Part shown: in pieces, positions 27,002 through 35,734 of the stretch
How the letters are laid out: each line of letters starts with the position of its first letter
How positions within the stretch are numbered: the stretch's first letter is position 1
Source of the DNA: Duganella dendranthematis
GTDB lineage: Bacteria > Pseudomonadota > Gammaproteobacteria > Burkholderiales > Burkholderiaceae_D
Direction: 5' to 3'
Assembly (NCBI RefSeq): GCF_012849375.1
Contig: NZ_CP051684.1
Coordinates: forward strand, 4,154,001 to 4,218,000
Length of the DNA: 64,000 bases
Made by a program: the position numbers and the translations under genes
Notes under the pieces: model-generated
Told to the model about the DNA's origin: nothing
Databases searched by the model: none
Seen by the model: the letters and a program-made list of their open reading frames with translations, nothing else

Positions 27002-28990
27002 TTATTGCTGATGCACTGCCTGGCCGTTCTTGGCCGACCAGCGGTACAGGCTCCAGACGATGGCGGTGCCGACCACCAGCGCGATGGTCATGGTCGTACC
27101 TTCGCTCATGCTGTTGGCGACGGCCAGCGGCTCGCCTTTGCCGGACAGGACGATGAGGCCGGCCAGCGCAACGTTGAACAAGCTCTCGCCAACGATGAAG
27201 CCGGACATCACCAGCACGCCGATGCGCTTGGCCGACTCGCCGCCGGCGCGCTTCTCTACCGCGCGGTCGAATACCCAGCCGGCGACGGCGCCGATCACCA
27301 CCGGGGTGATCACTGCGCTCGGCAGGTAGATCGCCAGGCCCACGCCCAGCGGCGGCAGGCTGTACTTGTCGTTGCTGGATTTTTTCAGCACGAAGTTAAT
27401 CAGCACCAGCGCCAGGCCGATCAGCACGCCGTAGCCCAGCAGTTTCCAGTCCAGGTTGCCGCCGATGACGCCCTTGGCCAACGTCGAAATCAGCAGCGCC
27501 TGTGGCGCGGCCAGCGGCTCGTTGGAGATCGCATCCAGATTCGGCGCGCCGACGAAACCGTTGGCGTGGTTCAGCAGCTCTAGCACCGGTGGCACCACGC
27601 ACGAACCGGCGGCAACGCCGATCAGCAGGCCGACCTGTTGCTTCCATGGGGTAGCGTTGACCAGCTGGCCGGTCTTCAGATCCTGCAGGTTGTCGTTACC
27701 GATCACGGCCACTGCAAGCACCACGGTGGTGACGAACAGCGCGAAGGCGATCAGCGCCTGCGCCACTTCCGGCCCCATCACGCTGCGGCCGACGAAGCCC
27801 ACGCTCAGCGCGGCGCCGAGAATGGTCAGGATGGCGATGCCGGACACCGGCGAATTCGACGAGCCGATCAAGCCCGCCATATAGCCGCAGACAGCGGCGG
27901 CGAAGATACCGGCGATCAGGATATAACCGACGCCCACCGCCACCAGCGGCACGGCCAGCGACATCAGCGGGCCGCCTTGCAGGAAGCTGGCCAGCAGCCA
28001 GCCAGCCGGCACCAGCGCGATCAGCGTCACCAGGCCGACGACGAAGATCGGCATATCCATTTCAGTGCGGTCCAGCACGGCGCCTTCGAGCTTGGCTTTG
28101 CGTGCGGTGTCCATGGCCGATTTCAGGCCGCCCAGGATAGGCTTGGCCAGGCCGGCCAGTGTGATGATGGCGGCAATGCCGATCACGCCGGCGCCGATCA
28201 TGCGCACTTCCTTGGACCACACGCCCAGCGCGTGGCCGGCGGCATCAACGCCAGCGGCGGCCGGCGTCAGAGATGTCATCAGCGGCACTAGCACGCCCCA
28301 GGCGATGATGGTGCCGACGCCCATGGCGACACCGACCGTGATGCCCATCAGGTGGCCGGCGCCGATCAGCGCCAGCGAACTCGATGCACCGATGCCGGTG
28401 GCGCCGGCGCCGGTGCGGAAGTAGATCGACACTTCGGCCGCCAGCAACTTGGCGGCGGCGCCGGCGGCAAACAGCGCCGACGTCAGCGCGCCCCAGATCA
28501 CGGCGCGCAGGCCAGCTTTGCCTTCAGCGGCGCCGGCACGCGAGGCCATGCCGACTTTCAGCACCTCGGCGGCGGCCACGCCTTCCGGATACGGCAGGTT
28601 CGATTGCGACACCAGCGCGCGGCGCAGCGGCACCGTGTACATCACGCCCAGCACGCCGCCGATGGCGCAGGCGCCAAAGGTCGGCCAGAACGGCACGTGA
28701 GCCCACCAGCCGATCATCAACAGGCCGGGCAGCACGAAAATCACCGACGCCAGCGTGCCGGCGGCCGAGGCGATGGTCTGCACGATGTTGTTTTCCTGGA
28801 TGGTGGCATCCTTGAATGCGCTCAGCAGGGCCATCGAGATCACGGCGGCCGGGATCGAGGTGGCGAAGGTCAGGCCGACCTTCAGACCCAGGTAGACCTG
28901 GGCTGCGGTAAATACCAGCGTAATCAGAATGCCCAGAATAATGCCGCGAAGGGTGATTTCCTTCGGGTTGGACGGTGCAGCTATGCTCAT
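27002..28990 (-). CDS. OPT family oligopeptide transporter
   Basis: 662 aa, almost wholly hydrophobic with roughly 14-16 membrane helices. The start at ATG 28990 is preceded by GGAG at a suitable distance; the upstream GTG at 28999 overlaps that site. N-terminal TLRGIILGILITLVFTAAQVYLGLKVGLTFATSIPAAVISMALL and the internal GSSNSPVSGIAI segment are typical of bacterial OPT proteins. These carry oligopeptides or metal-chelate conjugates by proton coupling. The neighbouring periplasmic S9 peptidase suggests peptide use, an inference from context. Confidence 0.92.
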   Translation of the reverse strand: MSIAAPSNPKEITLRGIILGILITLVFTAAQVYLGLKVGLTFATSIPAAVISMALLSAFKDATIQENNIVQTIASAAGTLASVIFVLPGLLMIGWWAHVPFWPTFGACAIGGVLGVMYTVPLRRALVSQSNLPYPEGVAAAEVLKVGMASRAGAAEGKAGLRAVIWGALTSALFAAGAAAKLLAAEVSIYFRTGAGATGIGASSSLALIGAGHLMGITVGVAMGVGTIIAWGVLVPLMTSLTPAAAGVDAAGHALGVWSKEVRMIGAGVIGIAAIITLAGLAKPILGGLKSAMDTARKAKLEGAVLDRTEMDMPIFVVGLVTLIALVPAGWLLASFLQGGPLMSLAVPLVAVGVGYILIAGIFAAAVCGYMAGLIGSSNSPVSGIAILTILGAALSVGFVGRSVMGPEVAQALIAFALFVTTVVLAVAVIGNDNLQDLKTGQLVNATPWKQQVGLLIGVAAGSCVVPPVLELLNHANGFVGAPNLDAISNEPLAAPQALLISTLAKGVIGGNLDWKLLGYGVLIGLALVLINFVLKKSSNDKYSLPPLGVGLAIYLPSAVITPVVIGAVAGWVFDRAVEKRAGGESAKRIGVLVMSGFIVGESLFNVALAGLIVLSGKGEPLAVANSMSEGTTMTIALVVGTAIVWSLYRWSAKNGQAVHQQ

Positions 28991-29112
28991 CTTCAGCACT
29001 CCGGAGTTGTTGTTTGTATAATTTTGAAAGTAAGGCGCCCCATGATAAACGAATACCGGGCTGGTTAGCAGGTAAAATAGCAGGTTGTCAGAACGTTTTT
29101 GAAGGTCAGAGC

Positions 29113-30063
29113 ATGTCGATACAATGGTACCCAGGGCATATGAACGCCGCCAAAAAGAAGGCGGCGGAACAGATGGAAAACACCGATCTGGTGATCGAAG
29201 TGGTCGACGCGCGCCTGCCCGAAGCCAGCACCAATCCGATGGTGGAGGAGCTGCGCAAGTTCCGCCAGCGTCCGTGCCTGAAGATCCTCAACAAGATCGA
29301 CCTCGCCGATCCGGCCGCCACGGCGGCCTGGGTGGCGTACTACAACGCCCAGGAAGGCGTGACCGCGTATGCGATGACCACCAAGAAGCCGGCCGACGTG
29401 GCGCGCATTCCGGACTTGGCCAAGCAGCTGGCGCCGCATCGCGGCGTGCCGACCAAGCCGCTGCGCATCATGATCATGGGGATCCCCAACGTCGGCAAGT
29501 CGACGTTGATGAACGCGCTGCTGAAAAAACGCGTGGCCAAGGTGGGCGACGAGCCGGCCGTGACCAAGCAGCAGCAGAAGCTGTACCTGGACAAGAACAC
29601 GGTGCTGGTCGATACGCCCGGCATGCTGTGGCCGAAGATCGCGCTGCCAAGCGATGGCCTGATGCTGGCAGCCAGCCACGCGATCGGCTCGAATGCGCTG
29701 ATTGAAGAAGAAGTGGCGGAGTTCCTGGCCGGCGAGCTGCTGCTGCACTATCCGGAACTGCTGGTGGCGCGCTATGGCTTTAAAGACATCGAAACGTTTG
29801 ACGCGATCGGCGTGGTGGAAGGCGTCGGCATGAAGCGCGGCTTCCGGCAGAAGGGCGGCGACCTGGATTACGAGAAGGCGTCGCACACCTTCCTGGGCGA
29901 CTACCGCAGCGGCATCCTGGGCCGCATCTCGCTGGAGACGCCGGAGACGCGCCGCGTGCGGCTGGAGCAGCACGACGCTGAAATGGCAGCGAAGGCCGCC
30001 GAAAAAGCCGCCATCGCCGCCGAAAAAGCCAAAGCCGCCGCCAACGGCAAGCGCGGTACGTAA
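29113..30063 (+). CDS. rbgA: Ribosome biogenesis GTPase RbgA (YlqF)
   Basis: 316 aa. The circularly permuted GTPase order is visible: G4 LNKID (about residue 60) precedes G1 GIPNVGKSTLMN (about 122-133), then G2 and G3 DTPGMLWPK. The N-terminus MSIQWYPGHMNAAKK is diagnostic. It acts in late 50S assembly in Bacillus; the proteobacterial version is less studied. The C-terminus ends in an Ala/Lys-rich helical tail probably contacting rRNA. The ATG 29113 follows GAAGGTCAGAGC. Divergent from the OPT gene across about 120 bp. Confidence 0.92.
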   Translation: MSIQWYPGHMNAAKKKAAEQMENTDLVIEVVDARLPEASTNPMVEELRKFRQRPCLKILNKIDLADPAATAAWVAYYNAQEGVTAYAMTTKKPADVARIPDLAKQLAPHRGVPTKPLRIMIMGIPNVGKSTLMNALLKKRVAKVGDEPAVTKQQQKLYLDKNTVLVDTPGMLWPKIALPSDGLMLAASHAIGSNALIEEEVAEFLAGELLLHYPELLVARYGFKDIETFDAIGVVEGVGMKRGFRQKGGDLDYEKASHTFLGDYRSGILGRISLETPETRRVRLEQHDAEMAAKAAEKAAIAAEKAKAAANGKRGT

Positions 30064-30090
30064 TTAGCACCCAACCCGCAGGGCAGAGCA

Positions 30091-30120
30091 GGGGTCTGAC
30101 CCCGTACGGGGTCAGACCCC
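30091..30120. repeat. Perfect 30-bp palindrome (GGGGTCTGACCCC type)
   Basis: GGGGTCTGACCCCGT is followed at once by its exact reverse complement. It lies in the rbgA-dioxygenase gap (both genes converge on it). No T-run follows. A degraded copy of the same length lies inside lpxK at 52906-52935. Confidence 0.85.
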
Positions 30121-30148
30121 GCGTCGGTTCGGGGTGCGGTGCAGAAAT

Positions 30149-30955
30149 TTACGCCGCAGCCTGGCCGAAGCGGAAACTGCTCACGGCCAGGCCGCCCATA
30201 AACGCATCCTCGTGATACGGCATGGCGGCGGCTTCCTGCTCCGCCGCGCCCAGCACCACCATCAACGGTAGCAGATGCTCTTCACGCGGATGCGCCATGC
30301 GCGCAGCCGGCGCTTGTTCCCACTGCATCAACTGCGCCGCCCGCTCCTGCGGCGGCAGCGCCATGGTCTGCTGTAGCCACGCGTCAAACGCGTGCGAAGC
30401 GGACGCCCCGGCCGCATTGAACGCGCGCAGATTGTGAAAACTCAGCCCGCTGCCGATAATCAGCACACCCTGGTCGCGCAACGGCGCCAGCAAGCGGCCG
30501 ATCTCCAGATGCTCCTTCGGATCGAGGCCATAGCGCAGCGACAGCTGCACCACCGGCACATCGGCGTTCGGATAAATCGGATACAGCGCGCTGAAGGTGC
30601 CGTGGTCGAAACCACGCTGGTCATCCAGCACCGCCGTGTGGCCGCCCGCTTCGAGCAGCTCCTTGACCTGCGCCGCCAGCTCCGGCGATCCCGGCGCGGC
30701 GTACTGCACTTCATAGGTATGCGGCGGAAAACCGCCGTAGTCGTAAATCATCGGCGGCTTGGGCGAGGACGACAGCATGAAATCGCGGCCCTCCCAGTGC
30801 GCGGTAATCACCAGCAGCGCTTTCGGCGTGACGCCGATCTGGCGCGGAATATCGCGCAGCGACTCATCCAGTTTGGCGTAAAGATGGCCAACCTGGTCCA
30901 TCATGAAGGGCCATGGGCCGCCGCCGTGGGACAGGAAATAAGTAGGGAGTGTCAT
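30149..30955 (-). CDS. Extradiol ring-cleavage dioxygenase, DODA/YgiD type
   Basis: 268 aa class III extradiol dioxygenase (LigB superfamily). Start at ATG 30955, preceded by AAAGGAACTCCT. The metal ligand and acid-base histidines are visible in YFLSHGGGPWPF (residues about 6-17), ITAHWEGRD (about 51-59), FDHGTFSALYPIYP (about 116-129) and GSGLSFHNL (about 170-178). Relatives open catecholic rings such as DOPA; the physiological substrate of most bacterial members is unknown. Isolated gene, divergent from the btuB riboswitch. Confidence 0.88.
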   Translation of the reverse strand: MTLPTYFLSHGGGPWPFMMDQVGHLYAKLDESLRDIPRQIGVTPKALLVITAHWEGRDFMLSSSPKPPMIYDYGGFPPHTYEVQYAAPGSPELAAQVKELLEAGGHTAVLDDQRGFDHGTFSALYPIYPNADVPVVQLSLRYGLDPKEHLEIGRLLAPLRDQGVLIIGSGLSFHNLRAFNAAGASASHAFDAWLQQTMALPPQERAAQLMQWEQAPAARMAHPREEHLLPLMVVLGAAEQEAAAMPYHEDAFMGGLAVSSFRFGQAAA

Positions 30956-31067
30956 AGGAGTTCCTTTCATCCTTCACTATAAGTACGGCGGCCTCCCGTA
31001 TCAATGGGGTAAATATAGATGGATCGTATCGAAATCCTGAATGATCGATGGCGCGCCTTGTCAGGCG

Positions 31068-31073
31068 TATAAT
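31068..31073 (+). promoter_or_regulatory. Consensus -10 box for the btuB transcript
   Basis: A perfect TATAAT sits about 15 bp before the start of the cobalamin riboswitch. The matching -35 (around 31045) is poor. Confidence 0.5.
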
Positions 31074-31082
31074 GCCGGCTTC

Positions 31083-31240
31083 TGGTGCCCGCCTTGCGCA
31101 AGCAGGTGAGGTTAAACGGGAAACACAAAGCCGCTGTCGCCCTTCGAGCGCCGGCCAAGGTGTGCTGCCCCCGCAACGGTAACGCCGGCGTCATCGCCGT
31201 GCCAGCCCGGATATCGGCCAGATCAGGGGGAGGTCGCAGC
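31083..31240 (+). ncRNA. Cobalamin (adenosylcobalamin) riboswitch
   Basis: Conserved blocks in the right order: AAACGGGAA at 31114-31122, the core GCTGCCCCCGCAACGGTAA at 31164-31182, and the B12-box region GCCAGCCCGGATATCGGCC at 31201-31219. It ends about 65 bp before the btuB start, so it probably works on translation or through a downstream helix in 31245-31300. The btuB start lacks a strong free Shine-Dalgarno, consistent with translational control. The exact 3' boundary is uncertain. Confidence 0.92.
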
Positions 31241-31305
31241 GCGGCTTCCGTACACTTCCAGCTTGCGGGGACGCAGGCGGATGTCTCTTTTGAAAATGAT
31301 AAACC

Positions 31306-33276
31306 ATGAACGCCTCCGTACTTCGCCCGCGCCTGCTGGCCGCCGCTGTTTCCCTGTGCTTCGCCGTACCCTTCGCCGCCCAGGCTGACGATGCCGGCGC
31401 CGGCGCCGGCCTGACGTCGGTTGTCGTCACCGGCGCCCGTTTCGACGCCGAACCGTCGCTGGCGCCGATCGGCGCCACCATCATCAGCGCCGACGAGATC
31501 CGCCGCGCCGGCTCCAGCGACGTCAACGCGGCGATCCGCAAGATCGGCGGCGTGTACGGCCGCCAGAGCCTGGACGGCAGCCCGGATTACGGCCTCGATC
31601 TGCGCGGCTTCGGCACCAACAGCAGCCAGAACATGGTGATCGTGGTGGACGGCGTGCGCCTGTCGGAAAATGAATTGAGCAACGCCATTCTGTCGACCAT
31701 CCCGATCGACACCGTGGAGCGCATCGAAATCCTGCGCGGCGGCGCCAGCGTGTTGTACGGCGACGGCGCCACGGCCGGCGTGATCAACATCGTCACCAAG
31801 CGTCCGGGCCAGTACAGCAGCCGTGGCAGCGTGTTCCTCGAAGGCGGCCAGTTCCACGCGGGCGAGGCGCGCATCTCCGCCGCCCAGGCCTGGAACGGCT
31901 TCGCCGCCGACGCTACACTGGACCACCAGCGCAGCGACAACTACCGCGACAACAATGAATTCAAGCAGACCAACTTTAGCGGCGGCGCGCAGTGGTACGC
32001 CAATGAATTCGACCGCATCGGTTTCCGCTACGAAGGCGCGCGCCAGGACATGCGCTTTGCCGGTTCGCTGACCGAAGCGCAATTTAAGACCAATCCGCGT
32101 CAGACCAACACCCCGGACGACAACGGCTCGCTCGACAGCGACCGCCTGACCGTGTCCGGCCAATACCGCCTGTTCGGCCATGATGTCGCCGCCGATCTGT
32201 CGTACCGCAAGAAGACCGTGGAATCGACCTATGTATTCGGCGGCTTCCCGTCGACCACCACCTACGACAGCAAGCAGCTGCAATTCTCGCCGCGCGTGCG
32301 CAAGCTGGGTGCGATCAACGGCATGGTCAATGAACTGGTGGCCGGCGTCGATTTCATCAAATGGGAACGCACCACGGAGTCCGGCTACTCGGCCGCTGAC
32401 GCCAACCAGAAATCCAAGGCGATCTACCTGCGCGACGAACTGCGCTTCGATCCAGTACACGAAGGTCGCATCTCGGCCGGTGTGCGCCGCGAAATCTTCG
32501 ACAAGGACTTCGTCGACCCGCTGGCCTTCGCCGGCTACAACGTGGTGCAGGGCCTGAACGCGTGGGAGCTGCAAGCCAGCTACATGCCGGTATCGAACCT
32601 GACCGTGTACGGCAAACTGGGACAGAGCTACCGCGTCGCCAACTCGGACGAAAATGCCTACACGCCGGTGTTCAACAAGCCGCTGGCGGCGCAACAGTCG
32701 CATGATGCGGAAGTCGGCGCCAGCTACGCCAACGCCACGCAGAAAGTCACTGCGCGCGTGTTCCGCAACAACCTGACCAACGAGATCTTCTACGATCCGA
32801 CATTGAACGGCTTTGGCGCCAACACCAACCTGGATCCGACCCGTCGCCAGGGCTTCGAGCTGGATGCTGAGCAGCGCATCGCCGCCGCCTGGACCGTCAA
32901 TGGCCACTATCAGCACGTGCAGGCCAAGTTCCGCGAAGGCGCCAACAACGGCCGCGAAATGGTGCTGGTACCGAAGAACGTGCTGACCGCGCGCCTGAGC
33001 TGGACCCCAGGCAGCGGCCAGACCGCCGATGTCGGCGCGCAGTGGGTGGACAAGCAGCGCTACGGTTCGGACTTCGACAACAGCTGCTCGGGCGAGATGC
33101 CGTCGTTCACCACGCTGGACGCCCGCTATGCGCGCAAGTTCGGCCAGTGGGAGTGGGCGGTGTCGGGCCAGAACCTGGCGGACAAGCATTACTTCTCGCA
33201 GGCGTTCAGCTGCAAGGGCGGGATTTATCCAGCCGATGGCCGCCAGTTGAAACTGTCGGCCCGCTATGAGTTTTAA
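31306..33276 (+). CDS. btuB: TonB-dependent vitamin B12 receptor, BtuB-like
   Basis: 656 aa outer-membrane receptor. The signal peptide runs to about residue 26 (AAQA). A TonB-box-like TSVVVTGAR follows, then the plug domain with IRKIGGVYGRQS..., LDLRGFGTNSSQNMVIVVDGVRL and RIEILRGGASVLYGDGATAGVINIVTK. The rest is a 22-strand barrel ending in the OMP-type terminal phenylalanine (LSARYEF). The upstream cobalamin riboswitch argues strongly for a corrinoid cargo. No btuCDF or cobalamin salvage genes are next to it, so it must share an ABC importer elsewhere. Confidence 0.9.
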   Translation: MNASVLRPRLLAAAVSLCFAVPFAAQADDAGAGAGLTSVVVTGARFDAEPSLAPIGATIISADEIRRAGSSDVNAAIRKIGGVYGRQSLDGSPDYGLDLRGFGTNSSQNMVIVVDGVRLSENELSNAILSTIPIDTVERIEILRGGASVLYGDGATAGVINIVTKRPGQYSSRGSVFLEGGQFHAGEARISAAQAWNGFAADATLDHQRSDNYRDNNEFKQTNFSGGAQWYANEFDRIGFRYEGARQDMRFAGSLTEAQFKTNPRQTNTPDDNGSLDSDRLTVSGQYRLFGHDVAADLSYRKKTVESTYVFGGFPSTTTYDSKQLQFSPRVRKLGAINGMVNELVAGVDFIKWERTTESGYSAADANQKSKAIYLRDELRFDPVHEGRISAGVRREIFDKDFVDPLAFAGYNVVQGLNAWELQASYMPVSNLTVYGKLGQSYRVANSDENAYTPVFNKPLAAQQSHDAEVGASYANATQKVTARVFRNNLTNEIFYDPTLNGFGANTNLDPTRRQGFELDAEQRIAAAWTVNGHYQHVQAKFREGANNGREMVLVPKNVLTARLSWTPGSGQTADVGAQWVDKQRYGSDFDNSCSGEMPSFTTLDARYARKFGQWEWAVSGQNLADKHYFSQAFSCKGGIYPADGRQLKLSARYEF

Positions 33277-33384
33277 AACCCGGTTCTAAGCAGGGCTTAA
33301 GGCTGGCTTAATACCCCGGCCAAAGCCTTGGAAAAGTGGTAATCTCCCCGCGTTTGCCACTTATTTCACACTTGAAGGATAGTT

Positions 33385-34047
33385 ATGCGTCTGCTCAATT
33401 TGCTGCGTCCACTGATTGCCACCGTCGCCTTTATGGCCGCTGCCGCCGGCGCATCCGCCGCCGACTTCAAGGATGGCCTGGATTACAACTCGGTCAACGG
33501 CCCGGCGCCGGACACCGGCAAGAAAGTTGAAGTGCTGGAGTTCTTCATGTACCACTGCCCGCACTGCAACGCGCTGGACCCGGACCTGGCAGCGTGGGTC
33601 AAGAAGAACAGCGACAAGATCGTGTTCCGCCGCATGCACATGGGCGACGATCCGCAGGCCAAGGCGTTCTACACGCTGGAGTCGATGAACCTGCTGGGCA
33701 ACGGCATGCATGAGAAAATCCTGCGCGCCATCCACGTCGACCACAACCGCCTCAACACCGATCAGGCTTTGCTGGACTTCGTGGTCAAGAACGGCGTGGA
33801 CAAGGCCAAGTACCTGGAGACCTTCAACTCCTTCGGCGTGCAGACGAAACTGAAACGCGGCCAGCAAGTGGCAAATCAGTATAAACTCGATAGTGTGCCG
33901 GCAGTGGTCATCGACGGCCGTTACACCACCTCGCCAGCCGTGGCAGGCCATGGCCTGACCTCGGCGGCGGCCGCACATACGGCGATGTTTGCGGTGATGG
34001 ATAGCCTGGTGGCGAAGTCGCTGCAGGAACGCGCCGGCAAAAAGTAA
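33385..34047 (+). CDS. dsbA: Thiol:disulfide interchange protein DsbA
   Basis: 220 aa periplasmic oxidase that introduces disulphides into secreted proteins. The signal peptide ends near ASAA (residue 26), and the thioredoxin-fold active site is C58-P-H-C61 in EFFMYHCPHC. The cis-proline loop is DSVPAVVIDGRY. The length is typical. It is followed 22 bp later by a small membrane protein gene, probably co-transcribed. Several secreted proteins in the window carry multiple cysteines that could be its substrates. Confidence 0.95.
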   Translation: MRLLNLLRPLIATVAFMAAAAGASAADFKDGLDYNSVNGPAPDTGKKVEVLEFFMYHCPHCNALDPDLAAWVKKNSDKIVFRRMHMGDDPQAKAFYTLESMNLLGNGMHEKILRAIHVDHNRLNTDQALLDFVVKNGVDKAKYLETFNSFGVQTKLKRGQQVANQYKLDSVPAVVIDGRYTTSPAVAGHGLTSAAAAHTAMFAVMDSLVAKSLQERAGKK

Positions 34048-34069
34048 TCAAGGAAGGACGGGTAGGGCA

Positions 34070-34402
34070 ATGAAATTTCCACGCAACGATCGTGAAGAGG
34101 CCGAGCAGCAGGTCATGAAGATTTACAAGGAATCTTCGCCCGCGCTGGAGACCTTGTTTGAATGGTCCTACATCAACCACGTGGCGTGGAGTCTGGTGAT
34201 TGTGTTCCTGGGCGTGATCCTGTGGATGGGCGTGGCCCTGGTGAACGCCGAGAACCAGCGCAATGCGCTGATCACCAAGCAGTGCCGCGACCCGATCTTC
34301 AAGACCGAGCTGGATAAAAAGTGCCTGCGCAGCGTGCAGTCGCGCGATCACTGGTGGGAACATCTGACGTATGCGATGTCCCACCTCAGCCCTGAGAAGT
34401 AA
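34070..34402 (+). CDS. Small single-span membrane protein, unknown
   Basis: 110 aa with one strong membrane helix (HVAWSLVIVFLGVILWMGVALV, about residues 37-58), charged ends and two cysteines in the likely periplasmic part (QCRDP, KKCLR). AAGGAAGG precedes the ATG by about 10 bp. The preceding dsbA and following SDR (ATG directly after its TAA) are on the same strand with almost no spacing, so the three probably form one transcript. Family not recognised. Confidence 0.7.
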   Translation: MKFPRNDREEAEQQVMKIYKESSPALETLFEWSYINHVAWSLVIVFLGVILWMGVALVNAENQRNALITKQCRDPIFKTELDKKCLRSVQSRDHWWEHLTYAMSHLSPEK

Positions 34403-35149
34403 ATGAAGCCGGTGCTCCTGGTGACCGGCAGCAGCCGTGGCATCGGCGCCGCGACCGCACTGTTGGCCAGCCGGCGCGGTTATGCGGTATGCATCAACTA
34501 CGTCAGCAACGCTGATGCCGCCGAGCGCCTGCGCGCGCAGATCGTGGCGGAGGGCGGCGAGGCCATCGCGGTGCAGGCCGATGTCGGTATCGAGGCCGAT
34601 GTGCTGCGGCTGTTCGCCACCACTGACACGCAACTGGGTCCGCTGACGGCGCTGGTCAACAACGCCGGCGTGCTGGAACAGCAGGGCAAGCTGGCCGATA
34701 TGTCGGCCGAGCGCCTGCAGCGCGTTTTGAATACCAATGTCCTGAGCTACTTCCTGTGCAGCCGCGAGGCGGTGCGGCGCATGTCCACCGCGCGCGGCGG
34801 ACAGGGCGGCGGCATCGTCAACGTCTCGTCCGGCGCGTCGCGCCATGGCGGTGGCAATGTGTACGTCGACTACGCCGCGTCCAAAGGCGCGGTGGATGTG
34901 CTGACGCTCGGCTTGTCCAAGGAAGTCGGCCCGGAAGGCATCCGCGTCAACTGCGTGCGGCCGGGGATTATCTACACCGAGATCCACGCCAGCGGCGGCG
35001 ATGCGGACCGCGTCGACAAGCTGGCCTCCAGCGTGCCGCTGGGACGCGGCGGCCAGCCGGAAGAAATCGCCGAAACCATCCTGTGGCTGCTCAGCGAACA
35101 GTCCTCCTACGTCAGCGGCGCCATCGTCGACGCGGCCGGCGCGCGCTAG
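34403..35149 (+). CDS. SDR-family oxidoreductase
   Basis: 248 aa classical short-chain dehydrogenase. TGSSRGIGAATA (residues 8-19) binds NAD(P); the NNAG motif is in ALVNNAGVLEQ. The catalytic Ser is in NVSSGASRHGG, and Tyr/Lys in YVDYAASKGAVDVL. RPGIIYTEIHASGGD is a familiar stretch in this glucose/ribitol-type subgroup. It starts on the base after the preceding stop. Substrate unknown. Confidence 0.9.
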   Translation: MKPVLLVTGSSRGIGAATALLASRRGYAVCINYVSNADAAERLRAQIVAEGGEAIAVQADVGIEADVLRLFATTDTQLGPLTALVNNAGVLEQQGKLADMSAERLQRVLNTNVLSYFLCSREAVRRMSTARGGQGGGIVNVSSGASRHGGGNVYVDYAASKGAVDVLTLGLSKEVGPEGIRVNCVRPGIIYTEIHASGGDADRVDKLASSVPLGRGGQPEEIAETILWLLSEQSSYVSGAIVDAAGAR

Positions 35150-35251
35150 CGATCTTCAATCACAGCTTGAAAGTGCTTCAAGCGCTGGCCGCATTCCCCG
35201 GCCGCGCGTGCGCGTGCAGAATGGTGCATCCCCTCTACGAAAGGAAGCACC

Positions 35252-35734
35252 ATGAAAGCTCTGATCTTTGCCAGCCTGCTGGCAGCTGGCGCGGCCCACG
35301 CCGACCCCGTGACCGACGCCGCCCGTACCTACGCGGCTTTCTGGAATACCGGCGACCCAGCGCTGGCGCGGCAAGCGCTGTCCTCCGACTTTATCGACCG
35401 CACGCTGCCGGCCGGCCGGGAGCAGGGCGTCAACGGTCCGCTACAAGCTTCAAAAGGATTTCGCGCCGCCGTGCCGGACCTGAAAGCGGAAGCTACCCAT
35501 GTCGTGCCGAATGGCGACCTCGTGTCAGTGCGGCTGCACTTCACCGGCCATTTCACCGGCAAGTTCGGCGAGGTGCAAGGCAAGGGCCAGGCGATCGACT
35601 TCCAGGCCTTCGACCTGTATCACGTGGTGGATGGCCGCATCGCCGAGAACTGGCATCTGGAAGACAACCTGACGCTGTTGCAGCAGATGGGCATCATGCC
35701 AGATCCGCAAAGCGCTGCATCAAAAACGCAATGA
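35252..35734 (+). CDS. Secreted SnoaL/NTF2-like (ester cyclase) protein
   Basis: 160 aa. AAGGAAGCACC precedes the ATG; the signal peptide MKALIFASLLAAGAAHA is followed by a single NTF2-fold SnoaL-like domain (RTYAAFWNTGDPALARQALSSDFIDRT... FDLYHVVDGRIAENWHLED). Such domains bind or cyclise small hydrophobic ligands; a periplasmic version of unknown substrate. Its last 41 bases overlap the 3' end of the convergent LysR gene. Confidence 0.82.
   Translation: MKALIFASLLAAGAAHADPVTDAARTYAAFWNTGDPALARQALSSDFIDRTLPAGREQGVNGPLQASKGFRAAVPDLKAEATHVVPNGDLVSVRLHFTGHFTGKFGEVQGKGQAIDFQAFDLYHVVDGRIAENWHLEDNLTLLQQMGIMPDPQSAASKTQ

Noticed and set aside
30091..30120. Rho-independent terminator for rbgA
   Set aside because: The palindrome has no T-run on either side and recurs inside lpxK, so it behaves as a repeat.
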